This document shows positions 31,498 to 42,997 of a DNA stretch of 64,000 bases, one piece after another. Position numbers and translations under genes: made by a program. Position 1 is the first letter of the stretch, and every line of letters begins with the position of its first letter. This DNA comes from Agarophyton chilense (Eukaryota; Rhodophyta; Florideophyceae; Gracilariales; Gracilariaceae), in assembly GCA_030374765.1 (NCBI GenBank), contig JARGXX010000132.1:456501-520500 (forward strand), read 5' to 3'. The notes below the pieces were generated by a model. That model made no database searches. It had not been told where the DNA came from and saw nothing but the letters and a program-made list of their open reading frames with translations.

Positions 31498-34031
31498 TAT
31501 CGTGCGTTAAACAAGATAACCATACCAGACGCGAATCCTCTACCTCTCATCAATGAAGCTCTAGATCAAGTGGCTGGTGCAAAGATCTCTTCACAAATAG
31601 ACTTGACTGGAGCTTACCTTCAAATGCGGGTAAAGGAGGAAGACTGTGCCATAACAGCCATTCGGACCAGGTTTGGGTCATCCGAGTGGAGGGCAATGTG
31701 CTTCAGGCTCACGAACGCACTGGCTGCGTTCACAAGACTTGGCACCGCGAGCATTTCAGACGCCTTTTCCAAGTACTGCGCACAAACAAACTCTTCGTGA
31801 CGAGCAGCAAGTGCTCAATCGGTGTCGACAATGTAATCTTTTGGGAGGACCCTGTATCGAAAAATATCGTTCTTTGCAACGTCGCCTAATAATTGTTATT
31901 CTTGGGTGACGGACGCCACAGAATATAAAGGATATTCCAAGCTTCATAGACTTGGCCAACTTCTATCTTCGCTTTATCAAGATAATTTGCAGGCAATCTT
32001 AGACCAATGAAAGATCTTGTGCGAGAGAAATTTTTGACTGGGAAGAGGAGCAGGAAAATGCCCGTCTCTGCTTTGAAGACCGCGTTAAAATCCGCTCCTG
32101 TGCTTGTGAATGCAAAAGCCAACGAGAACTTCTTAGTGCTGATGAATTCCTCCAAGTATGCGGTAGGGGGAACGTTAGAGCAGGATGGTCATCCTGTACC
32201 GTATTTATTTCAAAATATGTCTATGCAGAGACAAATTGAGACACCGGAGACCAGGAGTTGCTTGCCTTTATGATAGAATTAGAAGATTGGGGTGTGTATC
32301 TGAGAGGTAGGAGTTTTATCTTCTACACAGATCAAGAACCCATCAGATCTCTTCAGTCAAAGAGAAGGCTTTCGGGACGTCAAGAAAGGCGGCTGGATCT
32401 CATCCAGGAGTATAACTTTGAAGTCCGACATGTCCCTGGAGCACTTAAGGTGGTTCCTGATTCGTTGAGCAGACGTGCAGATCACCTCCCCGTATTGCGA
32501 ATGATGAATTTGGCGAGCCAATCTATGGCAAAGCGTGCAAGAGGGTTACGAAAAGGACGATTAGACGCAGAAAATGATCAGTTTTCTTCAATGGGACACT
32601 GTAGACGAGCCTGTTGACGACAAGATAAATTGGTAGGCGATGAACTTCCAGTTCGATGGAGAATTCTTATATTGGTCAGGATCCAACAAGGGAAGATTGT
32701 ACGTGCCGAAGGAACGAAACCTACGTGGAGAAATCATGGCGGAGCTCCTTGACAGCAGTCATCTTGGAACTGACAAGATACTCCACACCATGGCACAATA
32801 TGTTCATTGGCCTAGGATGTATGAAGAGGTAGTTCAATACGTCGCTTCGTGTGATGACTGTCAGAGAAGTAAGATACCAAGTGTTTAGCCCAATGGAAAG
32901 CTGCAGCCGTTGGATGTCTCTATTCGATGTTGGGAGGAGGCGGAGGCTGATTTTGTGACAAAGTTTCCTGAGAGCAAGCGCAGAAAGAACGTAGTACTCG
33001 TAATTGTGGACAGGCTGTCGAAGAGAGGAATCTTTATTCCAACACGTGATGACATCAATGCTCAAGATGCATCTTTGTTGTTCCAGGACTTTTTGTTTTC
33101 CAAGCACAAAGTCCCGCTCGTCATCATATCCGATAGATATCCAAAGTTTAAGTCTAAGTACTGGAGAGGCCTAGCGGAATCGTCAAATGTTCGGTTGAAC
33201 ATGTGTACAGCGGACCATCCCCAGACGAATGGACAATCGGAAACATGATCCGCACACTGTTCAATATGATAAAAAGCTTCATCCAGGAGTTCCCAGAGGA
33301 TTGGGATGCGGCTTTGAGCCAGCTGGAGTTCGAGTACAACTCTTCGAAACAGAAAACAACTGGGCTTGCGCCTTTTCAGGATGATCTCGGCCATGTACCG
33401 CACAGCCCTCTCACACGCAGTCTAGAGAAAGGCAATGTCCGGTGCCAGAGTGCATTGGACTACGTTGAGCGAATGGCGGCCTTTCGTCGTGTTGCGAGGG
33501 GCAACATCGCCCGTGCCAGAGCCGATCAGGAGCATTACGCAGACAGGCACCGAGAGGCAGTATCGTTCAATAAGAGCGATTTCTTGATGCTGAAAGTGGA
33601 GGCCTTGGACACGTTTAAACGTTCCGACCTTCCAACGAAGTCGCTGCCTACATATCTGGGGTCTCTGAAGGTATTGGAGATCATGGGGCTCGATACCTAT
33701 AGGATTGAGCTTCCACCTTCAATGAAACGCGAGCACAATATCTTTCACGTATCGAAGCTGAAGAACTCCAACAGACGTGAGGACAGGAGTGGACCACTCG
33801 ATGTGGTAATTGATGCGCACGGAACTGAACAGAAATAAATAGCGGAGATTTTGGACAAGAAGAAGGAAAATTCCCGAGTCATGTATCTAGTGAGGTTGGA
33901 CGGAGAACCATCGAGTGAGGCACTGTGGTTTAGCAAATCGGAGTTGAAGAACTGTATGGATCTGGTTCCCGAATTTGAGTGTTCGACGCGGACGTCGAAC
34001 TCGAAAGAAAAGGTGAACGTAAGAGAGTAGG
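31498..34031 (+). pseudogene. pol: Element E RT remainder, RNase H, integrase and chromodomain-like tail
   Basis: Resumes RT with RALNKITIPDANPLPLI and ISSQIDLTGAYLQM. A deletion near 31745 joins AAFTR to a later block, so the YxDD motif is absent (compare F at 52956-53234, where it is LVLFLEEILVYS). RNase H: ENFLVLMNSSKYAVGGTL, RSFIFYTDQEPIRSLQ, VPDSLSRRADHLP. Integrase: HLGTDKILH with CDDCQ; core VLVIVDRLSKR, VIISDRYPKF, HPQTNGQSE. C-terminal RIELPPSMKREHNIFHVSKL, TAA at 33836-33838, then in frame a chromodomain-like IAEILDKKKEN and VMYLVRLDG. Several frameshifts. Confidence 0.88.
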
Positions 34032-34319
34032 TGCGCTTCCCGAGTGAGCCAAGGTGAAGCAACGGACGGCCGCACCTTTGATTTCAAATACGTTTGAATC
34101 TGGCTTGAGAGGTCGTGAACATATCCCGCGTATTACGTCACCATTATGAGCCATCGTATTGTAGTTGTTGTGTGTACTTATACGCTGACTCTCAGACAAA
34201 GGGGAGTCCCCGTCGCCTGGACCAAGTTTTTTGGCGTGGTCTTTGTGTAAACGAAATTGTATAAATCCAGACCACTATCTTGTATTTTAAATTATATAAG
34301 TTTAGATCACTATCTTGTA
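34018..34319 (+). repeat. 3' LTR of element E
   Basis: 302 bp. First base changed (CGTAAGAG for TGTAAGAG). Ends ATCTTGTA followed directly by the target duplication AAGCG. A purine tract GAAAGAAAAGGTGAA precedes it. Confidence 0.9.
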
Positions 34320-34324
34320 AAGCG

Positions 34325-35009
34325 CGGATGCCCGACGACAATTTTCAAACGTTTTCCAAAAAAACCCCTTCATCCCAAATCACTGCATTTACTCGCAATA
34401 GCTCTGGCAGAGTAACCAAAGGCACATATTGTTGAGCATACCTTTGTAGGGAGCATAGAAAACGCGTTCCAGACCATGAAAAACTCAGATATTTTGCCAT
34501 TATACACCAGGACGTACAAGAATTGTCGTAGGAAAAGAGTTCTTGATTGAGATGCAATATATGAAAACTCTCAAGATAGTGCAAAGCGGTTTTTGGAACA
34601 CTAAAAAATTCCCGAATGCGCGCCATCTTCTGAAAAACTGTCAAAAAGGTTCAGCTGAAAAACGAAAACTGATCTGGAATCGCATCTGCAAGAAAATGAA
34701 AGAGGAAAAGGTTTTCAGATCTCTACAGTCTCGTACTGAGACAGGAAATTCCGTCATGTTCAATGTATCAGTTTTTCAGAAGAATTGACACATTTGTGTG
34801 GAACTCTTAACAGATCAAGGCTGTTATATGAACTATTTCCTGTAAATACGTCGATGATATGGAAAAGCGTGGATTTAGTAGGGTTTTCCAGATGCTACAT
34901 CCCTTGGAGTTCTCAGATACGTTTGACGAGGCTACTTCATCTGTTCCTACTTACGGAAAGTGCATTGCCGATATAGAGTTGGGGGATCAAGCTCGTTTCT
35001 CGCTTTCGT
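34325..35009. other. Old unassigned sequence between elements E and B
   Basis: This is the right-hand flank of E's insertion site, so it once joined 10898. It has a 99-codon minus frame (34345-34644) and an 81-codon plus frame (34543-34788) with no motif I recognise. The composition is AT-rich. It may be internal sequence of the truncated element that begins at 9407, or the inner part of element B's 3' LTR. Confidence 0.4.
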
Positions 35010-35253
35010 ATTCGTGCCTGTGTGTGCGCAGCTCGCTTATGAGTCTGGCGAAAGAGTTGAAAGTTCAATGCCTCCATTTACCAGAAGACGTGCTCTGCTG
35101 ATGCTTTTATGTAGTGTTATGCAGCCTATAAATGCTGCATAAAAAGTAGCGTGAACCTAATGGAGAGACACTTAACATAGCCAGTACCTACTTGGGTCTA
35201 CAATGTTTGGAGTGTGAATTCAGACGCCAGATGAGACCGGTATTCTCATGACA
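35010..35253 (-). repeat. 3' LTR of element B (outer part)
   Basis: Matches the split copy: GACGTGCTCTGCTGA at about 35086-35100, then TGCAGCCTA and TGCTGCAT, GGGTCTACA, TTTGGAGTGTGAAT, and the outer end at about TTCTCATGACA. Identity is perhaps 75-80% by eye. Left edge uncertain. The uninterrupted CTCTGCTGATGCTTTT here shows what the target of element C looked like. Confidence 0.75.
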
Positions 35254-35560
35254 CTACTCTCTTTCAGAGAAAAAGTTTCCTGCGCGCCATGGGGGCAAGG
35301 GTCAATTGGGTATTCTTGCGTTGCAAAAAACGTTGTACATCACTGTAACGTCTTCGCAGGTTCTTTCCAGTGGTATCAAAGTGTCTTTATCTGTAAAAAG
35401 TCTATTTCAACGCACCGGAACTTCGAGTCCTTCTGTGGTGTTGACCAGGTTCGTTAATCGCGAAACAGACATTCCTGTTTCGAAGGAGAGAACATGGGGC
35501 ATGATGGCTTCTGAATCTAGAGACTTATCGTAGCAAGACTTCAATCGGGTGCCATAAATG

Positions 35561-36490
35561 TCATATTTGCCACCATTGCGTAGCTCCTATGTATTGAAGA
35601 CATACTCTGATAGAATCTTGATCATTTTTTTGTGGGGCTCCCCAACGTAGGGCCAGTTTCTCACCTGCGTGGAGGTCTCTTTTGGAGACAAGTACAAAAT
35701 CTCTTACCTCAAAATGAGGAGGCGTGCCTTTTGAATAGCATAGACGTGATAATTTCCGGTTATCTTGTAGTTTTGCGTATGCAAAAGGGTGTAGCTGTGT
35801 CAGAGTACTCTGTGAAGATTGAATGTTGATGGTACGTTCGCGTTGTACGTTTAATAGAGTTACTGGTCTGTGAATGGAGTTCCGAAGAAATGTCGAGATC
35901 GGGGGATTGGGCTCCATTTCAAAGAATGTAGTGACGAGCGAAACATTATCTCTTTGCGTTGATGGTGAGTTGTTTAGGGCGCTTTGTACTATTGGAAAAA
36001 GGTCTGGCCATTCTTTGAAATCCATTTGCATTTGAAAGAAAATCGCCCACAAAGTACGCAATACTTCTTTTCCAAGTGTTTCTACTGCACCCTTACTCCA
36101 TGTAGTGTAAAGTAGAGTGAAATAATGAGGGACCTTAAATTTCTTCGACCCGAAACTCATAGTCTCGTTGCAAAAGTTGGTGGGACCGTCGAAGAGAAAT
36201 CCGTTTGGCACTGCAAATGAAGCGCATCAGTCCATGATTTAGAGAGCAGCATTTTCCACGGCTGTGTTGGAAAAGGCAAATAACCCTTCATTGTCTGAAT
36301 GGTCATCCCGAAGCATCAGGACGTGTTCTTCTCCAGTGCATCTTGGCCCGATATCCAGATAATCAAACTGTGAGAGATCGTTCGCAGCGGTTTCATGTAG
36401 TGCGGGTCTGAAAGGCCGATACCTTTTCGCTGCCCAGAGGGGAGATTTATTGTATGCAGGACTGCGAAATGTACGAACATTCTGGGGCAT
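35561..36490 (-). pseudogene. pol: Element B integrase core and C-terminus
   Basis: Upstream piece (36490-36239) has FDYLDIGPRCTGEEHVLMLR, carrying the first Asp; the downstream piece (36211-35561) has GFLFDGPTNFCNE with the second Asp and TTWSKGAVETLGKEVL with the Glu. It then reads VQSALNNSPSTQRDNVSL and FVLVSKRDLHAGEKLALRW near the end. A frame break lies between the two pieces. The tail lacks a recognisable chromodomain. Confidence 0.85.
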
Positions 36491-36567
36491 TTTGTTTCAA
36501 AACAAATGCTTCTGTAGTAGTTTCAAAGTAGCGTGTTGGCCTCTATGGCCCGAACGTTTAGTGTGCT

Positions 36568-38392
36568 TTATGATAAAGAGGCGCACGTGGAGGTACTTGG
36601 ATTGATCGGGTATCCAGAGGGAATTCTTGGCCGTCTCCCACAATCTGTCTCGAAAAACCACGTGGTTTTGTCGTGTTGTGTGGATTTCGTCTTATTGTGA
36701 TGCGATTTCTGTGATTGCAGGCCATTCGAAGTCTGAGGCTGAACTGGACGGGAGAACTGGAACTTGGGAAATGCGCGTACAGTGGGTGGTGCTGACCATC
36801 TAGTCAGTGAATCCGCCCACACGTTGTCTGGTCCTTTGATCTGGAAGCAGTTGTAGGTATAGGAACTCAATCCAACAGCAGAGCGCAATTGCTTACTGGT
36901 AGGTGATTGGCTGAGATCTGGGAGCGGCCGAAAATAGACACAAAGTTGTTATGGTAAGGGAATAGGTCAGAACCGGCGGGAATATCTACCAGCCAGTGCA
37001 TTCACTGCAGTGTGGCTTGATTTTGTATCCTTTCTTCTCGAGCACGGACCAGCTGAGCTGTGTATTATTGAATCGACAAGAACAGAAAGCTAGTGGGCTG
37101 TGGGGCTGATCCCTGTGTGGTTACTTTAGGTCCTCGGGTGGAATTTGTGTGATGGTATTATACCATACTGTACCTGAAACATCTGCGTACACGGAAAGGC
37201 ATTGGTTTCCGTCACGGTGAGAAAGAGTGATTAGATGATTCAGGACATCTTTCCATTTAATGAATGCTTATGCGTGTTCCTCGTTTCATCCTACAGTTGA
37301 AAGGCTGATTTTGGCAACAGCGAAGTTTGGTTTTTTGCATGAAACCTTGTATACCGTCTCCATAAGGTCGTGCAGAGGGGTGAAAAAGCTGGCGTAGTCC
37401 GGGACTTCCGTCTTCAGCAATTGCATGGCGCAGAGAAATTGCTGCAGATGTGCTCCGTTGGTGGTTGGTTCCATGCCCAGAGGACCATCAATCTGGCAGG
37501 GGTCGTATCGAACTCCTGCGGCTGAGATGCTACTGCCACACTCTCTGATTTGGTTGCACAACAGGATGCACTTCAATGGGTGGATGTAGATGAAGCGCTT
37601 CGCACAGAACGAAAAAAGCTTTCGTATGCCCAACAGTAGACCCTCGACAGTAGGACTGTGAAGAAGTATGTCGTACAACCAGTACAATTTCCACTTCAAA
37701 AGGCCCTTTGGAAATAGGCCTGCCAGCGCAGATTGCAGGCGAGTCGTCACATTAGTTATTCCCTAGAGTTCTCTTGTTGGTGAGAAGAAGCCGTCGGGGT
37801 TAATAAAGGACTGCAGTGCTCGGGAGTCCTTGTCGAGTGGGAGCTGCCATTAACCATGGGAGAGGTGAAAGATAGCAAAGTATTGAGAGTCAGCCAGTTT
37901 TGACAGCTCTTGCTCGAAGTTCGACATTGGGTACTGATCGCAAATGCTGTATTTGTTGACAAGACGAAGGTCAACGATGAATCGGAATCGAGCGCGTCCG
38001 GGTTCCGGTACAATTAGCGGTTCGTAAGCCCTAGGGGAGGTAGGACTGGGATAGGCAATGCCATATTCAACAAGGTCTGAGACAAACTTGTCTAGGAACT
38101 TGCGCTGTTCTCGACAGTACATGCGCAGACGCACACAACCTGAAATCGCTTCTGGCTTGAGTTCAATTTTCAGAGGTACGATGTCGGACGCTGGTTCTTA
38201 AGATAGCGGTGTGCGGAAAATATTGGGATGGGAGTGGAAAATATCTCTCAATTCTTGGGCGTGATTGTTTTGCATGCCATTATTCAATGCGGTTTCTATC
38301 ATTTCGTCGGATCCCCTGCGTATGGCGTCATGTTGGTCCGTGTCGATTGGGTCGAGGAGTGAAGGGTCGGGAAAGGGGTCTTCTGCGTTCAT
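36568..38392 (-). pseudogene. pol: Element B reverse transcriptase and RNase H/connection remnants
   Basis: From high to low coordinates: a pre-RT block with MIETALNNGMQNNHAQELRD; RT fingers EQRKFLDKFVSDLVEYGIAY and FRFIVDLRLVNKYSI; QELSKLADSQYFAIFHLSHG, in which the first catalytic Asp (FDLSHG in relatives) is His; WKLYWLYDILLHSPTVEG, in which the xxDD pair is YD; ISAAGVRYDPCQIDG; and the late block GPDNVWADSLTRW of the RNase H end. At least four frame breaks and two lost catalytic acids, so no RT activity. Confidence 0.85.
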
Positions 38393-38401
38393 TGAATCGT
38401 T

Positions 38402-39810
38402 TTAGTTGACGCGAGGGCGGTGTGTTGGATGGGGAGACTGAGTAAGCCACGTGGTAGCTTCGTTGATTCGGTTTACGCATTTTGTTGTGAGAGTACTGCC
38501 GTTCCCTCCAGTGTTTGCCATGGTAGGATTTCCCACTGAAGAACAGTCTACACCTTGCAGAGCAAAACGATTCTTGTCTAGAAGCGTGTTAGTGTTCACC
38601 TTAAGGTGTAAGAGGACTCGGCGACCAATGAGCAACTTTTCCCAGGCAAGCTCGTCGTCGGCGATAGGATATGTAATGTTTGCGAGAGCGCGGTTTACAG
38701 AGGATAGTTGCAAGATCGTGCTTGGGGCAATCCAAGTCCTGGAATACAAAAATGGCTGTGGGTTGGTGCCCTTCTACAGGGTGATAGCAAGTCTAACTGT
38801 CTCAATTGAAGACCTTTCCCGATTCTTTCAAGTGCAGTAAGTTCTGCTAGGAGGAGAGAAACGACGCTATCATCGCTGCCATCATCATTTTTTTCTGTTG
38901 CCTCCATAGAATCCTGGCCGTAAAAGACGGTGGTGCTGCATGCTGAAAAGCGCTCGAATGTCTCGGGCAGTAGTCGTACAATGGTTGCACCTGTTCCCGT
39001 TGAATAATAGCTGTTCTGCTTCGTCTGGGATCTAGTAGATTTTGCAGGCCCGCATGCGGATTTAAGATCGGCAAGGGCTGCTTTAAGACCCTTCTTCTCG
39101 TCCACTTTCGTTCGTGGACAGTCGTCAATCCAGTGGAACTGAACTTCTGCATTGCACGTTGGGTGGAGGCAGGGAAACAATGGGCACATGGAACGCAGTT
39201 TCGGTGTGTGTTGCTGGTTTGAAAGGCTTCGTGCACTGTTTCTGCGTGAGTCTGTATTTCGCGATTACTTATTCTGCCGGGTTAATTCTTTTCGGGGCCT
39301 GGAGTTTCTTTCACTTCTATCTGGAGACTGGTCTTCAGTTGTTTGGGCTTGATGGCCGAACCTATGTGGGCGACAGCGGTCTTGGGGTTGCCCTTACATA
39401 TTAAACTTTGGCCATGTTTGCGCAGTAGGGAAACGTGCAAGTCGAACAGTTGTTTCATTTTTGAACAAGAAAAGGTGTGCGTCATGTCAATCTGAAGATC
39501 CTTCTCTAAAATGACCTCTAACCCAGCAAGCGTCATCCCATTCTTGTCTTGTTCCGCTTCAGGCTCCAAATACTTCCTTAAAAGATCCTCTGCCAGCTTG
39601 GGAAGACTATTTACACCTGAAATGTGTCCCAGTTCTACGATTTATTCGAGCCATAAAGGGTCAATACCATAGCTGAGATTGACGGGCCGCATTGGTTCGG
39701 AGGCCGTCGATTCGATGACTGCTATTTGTAGGGCTCATATGATTACTTCCTTGTTGTACTGGTCGTACTGTCGAAGACAAAGCCCGAAGGAAAAAGGGGT
39801 CGGACAGATT
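38402..39810 (-). pseudogene. gag: Element B gag, Cys/His motif and protease-region remnants
   Basis: Gag: PMRPVNLSYGIDPLWLE near 39690, then a helical region with KMKQLFDLHVSLLRKHGQ and AVAHIGSAIKPKQLK. Cys/His motif CNAEVQFHWIDDC near 39140. The protease-region (YYSTGTGATIVRLLPETFE: TGTGA where relatives have DTGA-type sites, so the acid may be lost) is followed by LLIGRRVLLHLKVNTNTLL. Frames change at least twice. Confidence 0.7.
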
Positions 39811-40048
39811 AGCCATGAGTGGTTGACTTAGAAAGCAACGGACGATGGCTGTGCGAGAGTGTGGCTCTCATCGTTTGAATCATGACGTGACGCAAGTCTT
39901 AGCGATGAAATGTTTTCGATTGAACAGGTTGGTGAGCTTCAATCGCAAGGGTTAAAGCATTGATCACCTTGCGCAGCTTGCGGATGAGTATGGCGAAGGA
40001 TTTGAATTTTCAATGCCTCAGTTCACCACCTGACGTGCTCTGCTGAGG

Positions 40049-40495
40049 TGTAACGCAATGAGGGGTGGGTCAGCCTACGGGTCTCGACCGGTGGTAGCGT
40101 GGTAGAGCGGGTCCTAAGGTTCGAATCCCTGACGGCGGCACTCCCAGAGTACTTTGTGAAATAAGCTGGCGTTTACTGCGTAGTCCTACAGGTTGGAGAT
40201 ACGGAAACGATAGCTTGAAGACCGAAAAGGTGGAATTAATAAACTAAAGGGGGTTATTTAGTATGCTAACGGTGCCTAGCTTACTCTAAGGAAGAAGCGT
40301 CACTCGAGCCAAGTAAATAGTACTGGCGAGGCGCTGGGATTTCCCTGACACTGTAATGCCAATCTATTACACTAATTAAAACAAATTAATAATCTACATG
40401 AGTTCATCTGAAATCGACCCTTCCACGTTCGACCTGTAAGATGCCTCAGGCCCCGGCGGCGCACCGAGCTCAAGCGTTATCATTGCTCCTTCACA
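40049..40495 (-). repeat. 3' LTR of element C
   Basis: 447 bp, TGTAACGCAATG to TCCTTCACA. Contains a tRNA-like stretch at 40092-40141. Related to 49597-50039 and to the D LTR 60738-61183. Confidence 0.95.
40092..40141 (+). other. tRNA-like A-box/B-box sequence in the C-family LTR
   Basis: TAGCGTGGTAGAGCGG resembles a pol III A box in a D-arm, and GGTTCGAATCC (40118-40128) is a perfect B box/T-arm core, followed by CTGACGGCGGCA like a 3' acceptor strand. The anticodon arm is missing (A and B boxes are only about 10 bases apart), so it is not a tRNA gene. The same sequence is in the other C LTR (B box GGTTCGAATAC, 49666-49676) and, more decayed, in D (about 60807-60817). It looks like a tRNA-derived piece captured by an ancestral LTR. 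Confidence 0.6.
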
Positions 40496-41021
40496 TATCT
40501 CTCTCTTTAGGATTCGGCCGTCACAGCGAAGTCCAAATTGCCTCATGCTTGACCCGAGGGACGTGAGCACTTCGTTGCTCCCGGTACCGTTGGGCGCGAC
40601 GGACGTCACGTCGTCATCGCCTGCAGTGATGCGGGGAAGCGTGAGCTGACCATTGGCGCCGAGAGGCAATCACTTTGCCTAAGGACTGAAACTATTACGC
40701 GCCGTGAGCGCTTTCCATAGGTGCATCGCCGCCGTATTCTTCTCGTCGCGTTGCCGAGACGGGCCATCGGTTTCTTCCTTAGTCTCCGTTCTTCCCTTGG
40801 CAACCTTCCGCGCTTCGACCACCGTGGTTCACGCCTGTCAGTCCGTGCGGGTCGATTCTGTCACCTCGCCTTATCATCGTAGTACCTTTCAATTGGTCGC
40901 GCGCGATTCCGAACTCGCCTTTTACAAGTCCGTCGGATATGACGGTCTCCCTCCGGACTTTGACGCTTCCGTCGATCGTCCTATTCACTTCCCGGCGGAC
41001 CAGTCTGTGGGCAGCGGCACA

Positions 41022-42916
41022 ATCGCTTCGAACAACCAAGCAAGGAGCTTCTCGGGATACCAAATGGCTTACGAACGTCCCGGGGACCGCTACGATCATA
41101 CCATCGGACGTAATCCACGGGTAGTGCGTCATACCATTCTCCCGTCCTCTGTGGAAGAATACCAGCGGTTCTGTCATATTTACCTCGACTCCCGAAGGGT
41201 TGCCAAGATACCAGGTTTCCGGAGGGGCAGCAAGAACGCGCGCAGCGTCTCCAGGCATAACAGATGGTTGCAATGTCCTGTGGATCTGCGTTCGGCGACG
41301 CGATGTCGCACCCTCATTCAAGGGGACATGCCTTACGTCCGCTGCGATGAGGAAGCCGAATACCAGTTCAGGGTGAACAAACTCCTCTCAGACCTATACA
41401 TGGGCTTCATCTCGCCTCATGTGCGCTTTTCTCCGGCTGATCACGACCTCGTGGCATTGAAGTGCTTTCGGCCGCCGTATAACCGCCTGTTCTGGATGTC
41501 CAACCGGGTCTATTGGAACGAGATGCACGAGCCCGATGGTCGTCTACGTCAATCCCTGGGGTTCTTCTTTTGTTGGCACCAAGTGGAGTTTCACGACATG
41601 AGCGCAGACAAACGTCTTCCGTTGTACCTGTCGCTTCCCCACGAAGATGAGAACCAATGGGCCATGTACTCGCGTGTCTCGCCGCTCCTTCTAGTTCCCA
41701 CGCCGTCCGTGGTGGCGTACCACTCGTCCTAACTCATGGGCGATGAGAACGACCAAAGGTCGAGGCTGTCCTGGCACGTGCTCTCCGTTTAGTTCGGGGT
41801 GATGTCCTTTATGGCTTTCCTGGAAACCGCGAAGTACGGAATCCGAGGTAATGTCCGTTTGGAGGATTGGAGGGTCTGGTACAATGAGAACATACCCGAT
41901 CCTCGAGGTCGCATAATACCACTCCCGGACATCATGATCCGTTTTCTAAGGAACCTGGGCATCCAGAACATCTTCCGTGGGACCCAGTTCGACTTCGAGG
42001 AGACCGAGGCCGTTTTAGATCATGTCCTACAGGCGGAGTGGGGCAGGACTCCCGGGTTCCTTTGGTATGACTCGGATACCAACTCATTCCCGCCCATTCC
42101 GCTGCATCTGCATGGTCGGGACGAACTTCGTGCCTATCCCGCCAAGCCTTTGAGAAATCAACCATCGGACAATCCGAGGCGTCATGTGCTCGACTATTCT
42201 CCGAAGGCCATTGTTTTCGATCCTCTGTGCTTCGAGCTTGATGTGAAAGCCACGCCGTTGGTTCCCGCTGGTATGTCCGACGGAGAATCCTTCGGTGAAG
42301 ATCCCTTCGTCCTACCCGTGGACAGCGTTCATCCTCCGGTCGAGTTCGCTGTCTTGTTTCCGACCGCTTTCCCTCCTCCAGCTGCTCCGGGCGCGGCACC
42401 TCAGGATGAGCTCTCGTATGAACTGCCCGTCTCCCAACTGAACGTCCCTCCTGGAGCGGTTACAGTCGAAGCCGAAAGTCCTGTAGGCGAGGCTCTTGCT
42501 CAAACGTCCACTGGGGGCGTCGATATCGCTCCGTAGACTCCATTGCCAAACTTTCCTACTTCGGTCACGGCTGCAGCCGCGGATCTCGGTCATGTCGCTC
42601 GGCTCGCTAGGCCGCGGTTGTCCAACAGGGTCAGGATCTGAAGACCGCCATGGTTAATATCCTGCAGTAGAATGCGCAGGCGATGTCCCAGACGGTTATT
42701 GCCGACTTAGATGCCCGGTATGGTCTAAATATGAGCGACCGCGAGGCTTCCGATGGTGACAATAGTTCCTCAGGTGAACCTCCGCCGAAGAAGCATGCTC
42801 GGCTCGCTGGGGCTGGTCCTGGTGGTCCAGGGGGCTCTTTTGAGGACCCTAACTCCCGTTTCGCTCCTGCAGGTTCCAATGAGGACGACGTAGTTACATT
42901 TGCGCCGCCTCCGTGA
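41022..42916 (+). pseudogene. Antisense additional ORF (aORF) of element C
   Basis: The start codon is inferred from element D, where CACCATGGCTTCG begins the frame; here it is ATC (41022-41024). One frame then runs to 42536 with two stops inside (41730-41732 and about 41790), and a tail in another frame ends at 42916. Landmarks: GRNPRVVRHTILPSSVEEYQ, VRFSPADHDLVALKCF, QSLGFFFCWHQVEFHDM, DPRGRIIPLPDIMIRFL, TQFDFEETEAVLDHVL, a Pro/acidic region, ADLDARYGLNMSD, and an NLS-like PPKKHARLAG near the end. Predicted ancestral length about 630 aa. Collinear with the aORF of element A. No recognised family; no membrane segment or signal peptide, which argues against an Env protein. Confidence 0.75.
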
Positions 42917-42991
42917 GTTCTTATGGTGTACCGAGCGCTTCCGAGAACCTTAAGATCATGGTGAGGGCTCTTCTACTTCTGTCAATTGTCA

Positions 42992-42997
42992 AATAAA
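42992..42997 (+). promoter_or_regulatory. Possible poly(A) signal of the antisense ORF
   Basis: AATAAA, 75 bp after the stop of the aORF tail, in an AT-rich patch (AATAAATTAATATTTG) that is unusual for the GC-rich element. The position suits 3' processing of a plus-strand aORF transcript before it enters the chromodomain region. Confidence 0.45.

Larger units (their letters stand above)
10904..34319 (+). mobile_element. Element E: Ty3/gypsy retrotransposon, dead, interrupted by element A
   Basis: Bounded by related LTRs (10904-11207 and 34018-34319) and flanked by a perfect 5-bp target duplication AAGCG (10899-10903 and 34320-34324), so both ends are certain. Without the nested insertion 13134-31497 it is about 5.05 kb. 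Order: LTR, primer site, gag, aspartic protease (VDSGASH), RT, RNase H, integrase, chromodomain-like tail. Both halves of its RT join in frame across element A: the left half ends LRMVRD and the right half resumes YRALNKITIPD. Many frameshifts and stops; a deletion near 31745 removed the catalytic YxDD region. F and G are relatives in the opposite orientation. Confidence 0.92.

Noticed and set aside
34345-34788. Frames between E and B as a host gene
   Set aside because: No domains and placed in the eroded seam between two retroelements; more likely old repeat sequence.
40092-40141. Possible tRNA gene in the C LTR
   Set aside because: Anticodon arm and 5' acceptor strand are missing, so it cannot fold as a tRNA; kept only as a tRNA-like sequence.
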